This document shows, in pieces, positions 10,640-19,083 of a stretch of DNA of 19,248 bases; position 1 is the stretch's first letter, and the number at the start of each line of letters is the position of its first letter. Below the pieces are notes generated by a model. The model had not been told where the DNA came from. It was given only the letters and a program-made list of their open reading frames with translations, and ran no database searches. This DNA comes from Oehlia diaphana (taxonomy: Eukaryota > Glomeromycota > Glomeromycetes > Glomerales > Glomeraceae): the NCBI GenBank assembly GCA_003833135.1, contig QZLH01000030.1, forward strand, positions 217,502-236,749, in the 5' to 3' direction. The position numbers and the translations under genes are program-made.

Positions 10640-10645
10640 TTTATT
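10640..10645 (-). terminator. Possible polyadenylation signal AATAAA
   Basis: AATAAA on the - strand, about 185 nt after the TAG stop of the pseudokinase gene, in the context TATCAATAAAGAGTC. The hexamer is plausible for a 3' end, but its chance frequency is high here. Confidence 0.35.
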
Positions 10646-10830
10646 GATATACAAAACAATAAAAAGTATAAAAATGCAGTAGAACTGTTATTTTCTTTTG
10701 TCAAAAAATATAAATGCTATAAATTCTAGAATATAAATTCATATATTTTGTTAAATACTATACTTATTTTCATTCCAATGAATCAATAACTATCTATGAA
10801 CTGTACTATAATCCATCAATATAGTTAAAT

Positions 10831-13800
10831 CTAAACCGTTACTAAATTTTTTAATTCTTTTTTTTCTTGGTTTAATTCTAATTTCAATTCATTCAAATTT
10901 TTTCTCAATGAATTTATATCTTCTGCCATCATATTAGAATTTAATTGAATTCTGGTTCCTTTCTGAGAATTAATAGCAAATTTAAAAATTTTGTATTTAT
11001 CAATATTAAAAGAATTCAACTTAAGAATGGTTTCAATCATGAAGCTAACTTCCAACTCTTTATTTTCCCGAACAATTTTTTTTAAGGAATAATAATTTTT
11101 GTTCAACTTTAATAATCCATCATTATATTTTACAAGAATACTTTGAAATTCTTTAGTATATTTGTCAATCAATTTAGATGTTTTCATATCTCTGACAGAA
11201 CCAATAGTATTTCTTTCCTTATCAATAGAACTTTCTAGATGATTACAGCAATTTTGTAATTTTTTAATAGCTTCTTCTCGTAGAGTTAGGAAATCACCTT
11301 TAACTTTCAGAAAATTACTGACTTGATTGAAAACCTGTTTTTTCCTATTGGCATTATAAGAAGCTGAAGTTCTTGATAATTCTTGTTGGAGTTCATTCAT
11401 CTCCTTTTGTTTAGCTTCTTTTTCTTTATGAATTTTCTTAGTACTTTTTCCACTAGTTAATTTATTTAATAATTCCTTTTCAATTTCACTCAATTCTTTT
11501 CTTTTATCTTGTAGCTTTTTAATACGCTTTTGATCAAGGTTAATTAGTCTTTGTTCTAATTCATTTATATTGTCTTCTTTAATCTGTAAAGCTTGAGTTA
11601 ATTGCATTTTGATTTGTTCTTCAGTGATCAATTTTTGTTCCAATTGAGAAATTTCTTTTTCTAACTTGGTTTGCAATTCAGTATTAAGATTTTGATCCTG
11701 TAAAAGATCACTCACCATATTTTGCAACATAACTCTTTCTTGTTCTATTTGTTCATAATTGACTTGGAACTGATTTAATCTATTTTCTAATTGCTCTTTT
11801 TGTTCAATTAAGCTTTCTTTGTGAGATTTTAATTCTTGAATATTAGCTTCTGTTTGAGCTAATTTTTCTTGTAATTTAAAGTCTTCTTGCTTTAACTGGC
11901 TGATTTGATCCTGAACTTGCTGGTTAATTATTTTATTTTGTTCCAACTGTTCAGCTAAATTGGTTAAATTGTCTTGATTTTCATTTTGCAGGTCAATAAT
12001 TTGAGTTCGTAAAATATTTTCTTTTTCTGCAAATTCTTTAATTTGTTTAGCTGAGTTAAGCCTCAAATTTTGATTATTTTGTTCAAATTTAAAATTCCTT
12101 TGTTGTAAATCAAATAATTCATTTTCTAACAGAAGATTTTCTTCTTCTATTTGAGAATAACTTTGTTGTAAATTAACTAACTCATTTTGAGAATTTTGAT
12201 AATAAGTTTCAGCAATCTCTTCTAATTTAAGATTTTCTTTTTCTATTTGAATCAATTGATTTTTAAGTTGTGAATTTCTTTGTTGTAAATTAACTATCTC
12301 ATTTTGAGAATTTTGATAATAAATTTCAGCAATCTTTTTTAACTTAAAATTTTCTTCCTCTATTTGCTTATAGCCAATTTGTAATTGATTTAATTGATTT
12401 TTAAATTGATCTTGCTGAGATTTTAATTCTTGAATAACGGGTTCTGTTTGGACTGATTTATCTTTTAGATTATTTTTTTCTTTTAACTGACTGATTTGTT
12501 TTAACTGTTCAGTCAGCTTATTACTATTTAAAGCTTGCTTTTCATTTTGCAGATTTGTAATTTGGGTTTGTAAAGTACTTTCTTTTTTTGTAAATTCTTC
12601 ATTTTGTAAAGTTAAGTTTTGTTGCAAATTAACTGATTCCATTTGAATATTTTGTAATTTATTTTGAGAACTTGAACTTTGATATTTTTGTTTTAATTCA
12701 AGAAATCCTTGAGAACCTTGTAAAATTAGAATTTCATTTAATTCTTTACTAGTAAAATCATGTAAATGACTTGTATAATATACTTTTGGATGAGATTTTA
12801 CAATAAGGTTATTATGCTTAATTGGTGCATTTATAAATTCCATAATATTGCTTTTTAATTTTTCATTAATATCTTCAATTTTTTTGCCAAAAGGACAAAA
12901 AATCCAATTTTCAATAATGTTTAAAACTTCTTTAGAAGATGGCCTTTTTAATGGATCTTCATCCCAGCATTTTTTCATTAAATCTATATAACATTGTGGA
13001 GTATTTTCAATAATTTCAGGACGTTCACCTTTACAAATACTTAAAGCGAGTTTAAGATCATGTGTTTTATCATTAAATGGTGGAATTTCAGATGTAAATT
13101 CCCACATAATTATAGAAAAACTATACACATCACTAGCTTGAGTATAAGGTTGACCTCTTAAAATTTCTGGTGCTATAAATGGTAAAACTCCATAGATATT
13201 GTTTTCTTTTAAAAAAGATTTTTCAAGTTGATATAATCCTAAATAATCACTAATAAAAATTCCATATATATTTTCTTCATATTTGTTACATAAAATATTA
13301 CCATCATGAAAGTTATAATGAATAAGGCCTTTTCCATGAATATCATTAAGTCCCTCAATAATTTGATATAAATAAAATAATTTTTGTTTCCAATTTTTTG
13401 TTATTTCTGCTAAACATCTTTTTAAACTACCCTCATTTGCATACTTCATTATTAATACATAACTCAAAGTATTTGGATCTTTTGTAAATCCATATATTTT
13501 AATAATTTCATTTGAACTAACAATTTTCCACTATAAAAAACAATATTTAATTAATTAGTATAAATAAATTATAATATTTAATAAAAAAGAAATTTTAGTC
13601 ATACTTCGTTTAAGAAATCATTTAAACTTTCATCTGAATTATTAAGATAATCAAAATATCTAAGAACTACTTCAATATTTTTATATATAGCTTTATATAT
13701 AGTTCCAAATCCTCCTTTATCAATATATTTAATATTTTCAAATTTATCATAAGGAATCCATTTTAATTTATTTTTAGAAATAAATTGATTTATAATTTCA

Positions 13801-16800
13801 CTTCCACTAGTACCAAATCTTTAAATATAAATAAAATTATATTAAAAATTAAGATTCAAAATAAAAATTACAATTAAAAATTTAAATATTAAACAATATT
13901 AATTATACTTACTCTAAATATAATTATAAGATTTTAATATAATAAATAATTAATTTAAATTTTAAATAAATAGTACATAATAACTTATAACTTACCAACT
14001 AAAAAGATTTAATTATTATGAGTAAATATTATAATAATTAAATATAAAAAATATAGGATTATTATAATTAAAATATGCAATACTTACAGGCTAAATAATT
14101 TTTTAAATAATTTAGTTAGTTTAAATTATATGTAAATATTATGTAAATATAATAAATTACTTACGATCTAAATATTTGAATAATTTTATAAATAAAGAAT
14201 CTAATTAGTTTCAAAAATATGTAAATATTACATAAATATAATAGAATTAAATAAATAACATACTCTCTATATTATTAAATAAATAATTTTTTAAATAAAG
14301 AAGTTAGTTAGTTTAAATTTTATGCAAATATTATATAAATATAATAGAATTAAATAAATAATATACTTCCTATATTATTAAATAAATAATTTTTAAATAA
14401 AGAATTTAGTTAGTTTGAATCATATATAAATATTATATAAATATAATAAATTACTTACGATCTATAATTATTTAAATAAAGAATTTAGTTAGTATAAATA
14501 TTATATAAATACAATAGAATCAAATAAATAACTTATAACTTACCAACTAAAAGAAATTACAAAATAAATTTTTAAACAAAGATTTAGTTAGTTTAAATTA
14601 TATATATATATTAAAATAAATATAATAAAATTAAATAAATAACATACTCCCTATATTATTAAAGAAATTATTTTTAATAAAAAATTAGTTAGTTTAAATT
14701 ATATATAAATATTATATAAATATAATAGAATTAAATAAATAACATACTCTCTACATTATTAAATAAATAATTTTTTAAATAAAGAATTTAGTTAGTTTAA
14801 ATTATATATAAATATTATTTAAAAATATAATAAATTACTTACGATCTAAAATATTTGAATAATTTTTTAAATAAAGAATTTAGTTAGTTTAAATTATATA
14901 TGAATATTATATAAATATAATAGAATTAAATAAATAACATACTCCCTATATTATTAAACAAAAAATTTAATTAGTTTAAATTATTATATAAAGAATTTTT
15001 CTAACTATCACCGGGGATGATGATCACCGGTGACTGAAATTATGATGATCGACCAGCATTAAAAAATATAGTGCCGGTAAAAAAATTGATAATTCCGGCC
15101 AACGGTGATGATCACCCCCGGTGATTTGAAATAGAATTAAATAAATAACATACTTCCTATATTATTAAAGAAATAATTTTTTAAACAATTTAGTTAGTTT
15201 AAATTATATGTAAATATTATATAAATATAATAGAATTAAATAAATAATTTATAACTTACCAACTAAAAGAAATCACAAAATAATTTTTTAGTTAGTTTAA
15301 ACTATATGTAAAGATTATATAGAATTAATTAATTAACTTATAGCTTACCAACTAAAAGAAATTACAATATAATTTTTTAAATAAAGAATTTAGTTAGTTT
15401 AAATTATATGCATATGTTTTATAAATATAATAAATCACTTACAATCTAAAATATTTGAATAATTTTTTAAATAAAGAATTTAGTTAGTTTAAATTATATG
15501 TAAATATTATATAAATAAAATAAGTTACTTACGATCTAAATATTTGAATAATTTTTTAAAATAAAGAATTTAGTTAGTTTAAATTATATGCAATATTTTA
15601 TAAATATAATAAATTACTTACAATCTAAAATATTTGAATAATTTTTTAAATAAAGAATTTTAGTTAGTTTAAATTATATGCAATTATTATATAAATATAA
15701 TAGAATTAAATAAATAACATACTCCCTATATTATTAAATAAATAATTTTTTAAATAAAGAATTTAGTTAGTTTATATTATATGCAAACATTAGGCCATTC
15801 CAAATTAATTTTTGGTTTAACCTCCTCCCCCCCCCCTATTTTGAAAATTTTAAAATAATTTAAACACATATGATCACATATGTTTAAAGCATCCCCTCTC
15901 TTTTCTGAAATTGGGTGTACCGAATATTTCTGATTTTACTGAAAACTTCCAGAAATTTTGATATGTTTAAATACCATGTTTGTTTAAGTTATTTCCTCCC
16001 CCCTCAAATTTTTCACCCAGAAAGGACGTTAACTAATTATTAGTTTGGAATGGCCTTATAAACATTATATAAATATAATAGAATTAAATAAATAACATAC
16101 TCCCTATTATTAAATAAATAATTTTTTAAATAAGAATTTAGTTAGTCTAAATTATATGCAAAATACTATATAAATATAATAAATTACTTACGATCTAAAA
16201 TATTTGAATAATTTTAAATAAAGAATTTAGATAGTTTAAATTATATGTAAATATTATATAAATATAATAAACTACTTACGATCTAAAATATTAGAATAAT
16301 TTTTTAAATAAAGAATTTAAATTATATATAAATATTATACAAATATAATAAATTACTTACGATCTAAAATATTTGAATAATTATTTAAATAAAGAATTTA
16401 GTTAATTTAAATTATATATAAATATTATATAAATATAATAGAATTAAATAAATATTTTATAACTTACCAACTAAAATAAATTAAAAATAATTTTTAAATA
16501 AATAAATTAGTTAGTTTAAATTATATCTAAATATTATATAAATATAATAAATTAATTAAATAACATACTCCCTATATTATAAATAAAAAATTTTTTAAAT
16601 AAAGAATTTAGTTAGTTCAAATTATATGTAAATATTATATAAGTTTAATAGAATTAAATAAATAACATACTCCCTATATTATTAAATAATAATTTTTAAA
16701 TAAAGAATTTAGTTAGTTTAAATTATATGTAAATGTTATCTAAATATAATAATAAATTATTTACGATCTAAAATATTTGAATAATTTTTAAATAAAGAAT

Positions 16801-17743
16801 TTATTTAGTTTAAATTATATATAATTATTATATAAATATAATGAATTGCTTACGATCTAAAATATTTGAATAATTTTTTAAATAAAGAATTTAGTTAGTC
16901 TAAATTATATGTAAATATTATATAAGTATAATAAATTACTTACGATCTAAAATATTAGAATAATTTTTTAAATAAAGAATTTAGTTAGTTTGAATTATAT
17001 GTAAATATTATATAAATATAATAGAATTAATAAATAACTTATAACTTACCAACTAAAAGAAATTACAAAATAATTTTTTAAATAAAGAATTTAGTTAGTT
17101 TAAATCATATGTAAATATTATATAAATATAATAGTTAACATACACCCTGTAACATTATTAAATTATTAATAATTATAAAGTAAAGTAATTATAATCAATT
17201 ATTATAATTGTATATAAAAATTAAGTATATACAATAACTTACAATCTAATTTAAATAAATAATATTATTAGTTTAAATTATACATAAATACTTTTAAATC
17301 AATATAAAATTAAATACTTACTTTCTATAATATTAGTAATTATTAAACAATTATAAATAGAAAATTTAGTTATTTAAAATATCATGTAAAATACAATAAA
17401 AAAAAATAGCTGTTAACTTACCAACTATAATAATATTAATAATAAAATTAATATTTGGTTATATAAAATAATAGAAGTAAGTAATTTAATCATTCCGATT
17501 ATAAGATAACCTATTACTTACGAGCTAATATAGTAATTTTTAGAAATAGTTTAAAATTTAAATTATATGTTTAGAATTTACAAACTGCTAAATAATTTTC
17601 TTACTTTTATCTTCCTCAATTTTTGAAACTAGTTTCATTATATTGCAAATTTGGTTTGAAAAAAATTTTAGAGAAATTTTACTTTGTATTAGATATCTAT
17701 ATTCATGTTATATGCTTTTACCTTTATCGTTACTTTGAGCCAT
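10831..17743 (-). CDS. Predicted pseudokinase with long coiled coil, 39 exons including a microexon array
   Basis: Proposed exons on the - strand: 17743-17722 (starts ATG, MAQSNDK), 17628-17605, 34 three-nt exons, one 1-nt exon at 13913, 13818-13605 and 13530-10831 (ends TAG). The total is 1020 codons in one frame, with 38 GT-AG introns. Residues 16-50 come from the microexons. The kinase domain spans about residues 70-332: lead-in WIPYDKF (70-76), intact glycine loop DKGGFGTIY (83-91), APE (241-243), DVYSF (255-259) and the C-lobe arginine at 317. Key catalytic residues are altered: the beta-3 lysine is R103 (VVLR), the HRD aspartate is N194 (HYN), and DFG reads DYLG (216-219). This suggests a pseudokinase that scaffolds or binds partners (inference). 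A coiled coil runs about 390-840, rich in Q/E/L/N, followed by a lysine-rich helical tail at 841-1020. The last two exons are secure. The first two exons and the array are predicted from splice signals and frame alone. The kinase fold is TKL-like, as in the large Rhizophagus families. Confidence 0.72.
12130..12365 (-). repeat. Internal 39-residue duplication in the coiled coil
   Basis: Two adjacent copies of a 117-nt segment inside the last exon both encode the pattern Y-Y-Q-N-S-Q-N-E-(I/L)-V-N-L-Q-Q. Corresponding points fall at 12181 and 12298. A looser repeat of the Q-T-E-x-x-I-Q-E-L-K-S type also recurs further along. This shows that the coiled coil grew by in-frame duplication. Confidence 0.8.
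13605..13818 (-). CDS. Kinase N-lobe exon of the pseudokinase gene
   Basis: This 214-nt exon encodes residues 51-121: FGTSGSEIINQFI, then the lead-in K-W-I-P-Y-D-K-F and the glycine loop, ending D-F-L-N-E. Its donor GTATGA at 13604 opens a 74-nt intron (13531-13604) closed by TTATAG. The next exon continues W-K-I-V-S-S-N-E-I-I-K-I-Y-G-F-T-K-D-P, the usual continuation in this family, so the junction is well supported. The exon contains no in-frame ATG, so the gene must start further upstream. Two possible acceptors, AAAG before 13818 and CTAG before 13806, both need an incoming phase of 2. The 3-nt array together with the 1-nt exon supplies exactly that phase. Confidence 0.85.
15007..15125. 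mobile_element. 119-bp MITE inside a microexon-array intron
   Basis: Terminal inverted repeats ATCACCGGGG (15007-15016) and CCCCGGTGAT (15116-15125), with further GATGATCACCG repeats inside. It is much more GC-rich than the surrounding array. It lies in the intron between microexons at 15154 and 14943 and leaves both splice sites intact. I see no clear target-site duplication. Confidence 0.75.
15791..16058. mobile_element. About 267-bp MITE inside a microexon-array intron
   Basis: Ends are inverted repeats: GGCCATTCCAAATTAAT from 15793, and ATTAGTTTGGAATGGCC up to 16055. The host sequence AAACATTA occurs on both sides, consistent with a target-site duplication of about 6-8 bp. The element carries C-rich runs and a segment (GATTTTACTGAAAACTTCC) that also occurs near 3.5 kb. 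It sits in the intron between microexons at 16101 and 15723 without damaging donor, branch site or acceptor. Confidence 0.8.
17605..17743 (-). CDS. Predicted first two exons of the pseudokinase gene
   Basis: ATG at 17743-17741 opens MAQSNDK plus one base, followed by donor GGTAAAAG at 17721. Reading on without splicing hits TAA within four codons. The 93-nt intron ends at AAACTAG (17629). The second exon of 24 nt gives VSKIEEDK plus one base, followed by donor GTAAGA at 17604. The outgoing phase is therefore 1, exactly what the array and the downstream kinase frame require. The short charged N-terminus is not a recognised domain. This is the weakest part of the model because both exons are very short and rest on splice consensus and phase only; another start further upstream is possible. 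Confidence 0.5.
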
Positions 17744-17810
17744 TACTAAATAATTTTATTGGAATTCTTCCTAAAAAATAGGGTAAATACAATTAAACGC
17801 CTTTATTCGA

Positions 17811-17820
17811 ATATATATAG
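17811..17820 (-). promoter_or_regulatory. Possible TATA box of the pseudokinase gene
   Basis: On the - strand the run TATATATA lies about 70 nt before the proposed ATG at 17743. Position and sequence fit a core promoter element, but TA runs are common in this AT-rich window. Confidence 0.3.
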
Positions 17821-17844
17821 TCGTTTGTGTAATATTATATATGC

Positions 17845-18330
17845 AAAATGCAGATACCAAGAATATTGAAACAAAGAAAATCGAACGGTTATCTAAAAAG
17901 CAAAAGATCATACTTCTACATCAATCAACGCCGATCTTTACGCATTTTTCCCAGCTTCACCATCAAAAAAGCTCGGGCACGTGACCGTGAAAATATTCGT
18001 CACATCGTCACTTATATATATCTGGGGGACTTAGTTTTTTTTCGAGTAAGTAAAAAATTATTCGTCACGCCCTTATTCGTCTTCACGTGTTAGTGCATAA
18101 CGCCGTAATGCGGGCCAAACCAGAGCTTTTTTGATGGTGTAGCTGGGAGAGTTATCTTTACGCAAACAAGTCACGTGATTTACTATTCTACGATATTCCT
18201 AAGAGGTGGAGCGACAACGATATACTGTATACAAAACCTTGTTCAAGATTGGAATTATAGAAACGCCAAGTGTTAAACTAGCTTACAAATACAAGTCAGT
18301 GAAAGCTAAATTAGGTTAACACAAGAAGCG
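17845..18330 (+). pseudogene. Decayed reading frame split by the MITE, possibly retroelement-derived
   Basis: Left of the MITE an open frame reads N-A-D-T-K-N-I-E-T-K-K-I-E-R-L-S and ends H-Q-S-T-P-I-F-T. Right of it, in shifted frames, are F-Y-D-I-P-K-R-W-S-D-N-D-I-L (from about 18186) and L-F-K-I-G-I-I-E-T-P (from about 18240), then K-Y-K-S-V-K-A-K-L-G and a stop. The I-P-K-R-W-S-D-x-D-I motif resembles the N-terminal part of repetitive AM-fungal retroelement proteins as I remember them. That link is unverified. Multiple frameshifts make it non-functional. Confidence 0.4.
17945..18153. mobile_element. 209-bp Mutator-like MITE with 11-bp target duplication
   Basis: It is flanked by ATCTTTACGCA at 17934-17944 and 18154-18164. 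The inverted repeats 17949-17974 and 18123-18148 are 26 bp with a single mismatch (core CACCATCAAAAAAGCTC). Target duplications of 9-11 bp are characteristic of MULE elements. It interrupts a decayed + strand reading frame. Confidence 0.85.
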
Positions 18331-18717
18331 GACAAAAATTTCATGAATGACTGGAGGTGTAAATACTTGATGAAAAGAATTCAAAGTTTTTATACGATGG
18401 TTTAGTGGAAGAATACCGGCTATCAAAATTACAACGGTTCTCTTGGCAAGCAACCCTCAAATTGAAGGAACACATTATGAAAGACCAGGAAACGATTGCA
18501 CAATAAAATACGTCAAACTTTATAAAGCCATGTACGGGAAGATAATAAGACCACATGGTTCTTTGTATATAGAATGTTATTATACTTTAATAATGAAAAC
18601 ATCAAAATAAGATGATGGAAGCGATATATAAATCAGCAATGGAAGAAGAAATAAGTTCATCTTTACAGATAAAGAGTTAAAGAGAATTATTTGGGAAAAC
18701 CGATAAATACGTTTTTA

Positions 18718-18885
18718 ATGGACCAAAGTGCAGTGTCGACAAATACCACGTCATTACAACAGTTGATTGACATTCCAGATGGCGATGAGTTACATTTTGA
18801 CGCGACAGATCTTATGGATTTGGAGAATAATTGTTACACGAAAAAAAAATTTTTTCTTAACTTTTGTTCCTTTGATCATTATTAA
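18718..18885 (+). CDS. Short unrecognised ORF, possibly an exon
   Basis: ATG at 18718 opens 55 codons with a non-AT-biased, acidic stretch (I-D-I-P-D-G-D-E-L-H-F-D-A-T-D-L-M-D-L-E). It then runs into an A/T homopolymer and ends in K/F-rich residues, so the true end is probably near 18835, with an intron or decay after that. I do not recognise a family. Its composition differs from random AT-rich frames nearby. Confidence 0.25.
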   Translation: MDQSAVSTNTTSLQQLIDIPDGDELHFDATDLMDLENNCYTKKKFFLNFCSFDHY

Positions 18886-18900
18886 GGTTGGTCGCCGTAA

Positions 18901-19060
18901 GTAATAATTACGGCATTTTCGGATTACAACCTGGGTTGCAATCCTATTTCAGATTACGACTCAAAATTACGAAAATGCCATATTAAAGTTGTAATACGAA
19001 ATATGCTGTAAGTTCACTAAGTCGTAATTGGTTGTAATTTAGTTTCGTCATTTTTTTTTT
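18901..19060. repeat. Hairpin and attac-rich inverted repeats
   Basis: GGATTACAACC (18921-18931) faces GGTTGCAATCC (18934-18944), an 11-bp stem with one mismatch and a 2-nt loop. Around it, TACGGCATTTTCG (18910) is inverted as CGAAAATGCCATA (about 18970). The motif TAATTACG or its complement recurs to the end of the window, suggesting an inverted-repeat element that may run past 19248. Confidence 0.5.
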
Positions 19061-19083
19061 TTTTCGCGCTAAGTCACGTGACG

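Larger units (their letters stand above)
13819..17604 (-). repeat. Tandem array of about 35 intron units separated by 3-nt microexons
   Basis: Each unit on the - strand reads acceptor (usually TAG), 3 nt, donor (GTAAGT or GTATGT), an AT-rich body, then an A-A-C-T-A-A-C branch-like site about 40 nt before the next acceptor. Microexons in transcript order (lowest coordinate of each): CTC 17522, TTG 17422, AAA 17322, ATT 17243, GGT 17144, TTG 17050, ATC 16944, ATC 16854, ATC 16765, GGA 16671, GGA 16569, TTG 16468, ATC 16361, ATC 16280, ATC 16192, GGA 16101, GGA 15723, ATT 15622, ATC 15533, ATT 15443, TTG 15349, TTG 15260, GAA 15154, GGA 14943, ATC 14843, AGA 14748, GGA 14648, TTG 14544, ATC 14459, GAA 14367, AGA 14264, ATC 14165, CCT 14088, TTG 13996, then single A at 13913. 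Introns are 74-104 nt, apart from two enlarged by MITEs (208 and 375 nt). Weaker donors are GTATAT (14367), GTAAGC (15349, 16854) and GTAAAT (16765). Confidence 0.85.

Noticed and set aside
17581..17600. Possible extra 3-nt or 6-nt microexon (CAG/TTT before GTAAAT)
   Set aside because: It would leave an intron of only about 15-20 nt after the exon-2 donor at 17604, too short to splice. It is treated as intron sequence.
13819..17604. The array as a plain satellite or a CRISPR-like array
   Set aside because: Spacers are not unique and the units are fungal, AT-rich and carry splice signals with fixed 3-nt spacing. A plain satellite would not explain the phase match at both ends, although a satellite of introns remains the null hypothesis.
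18341..18556. 71-codon - strand frame
   Set aside because: Antisense to the decayed + strand frame, with no motif and no start context.
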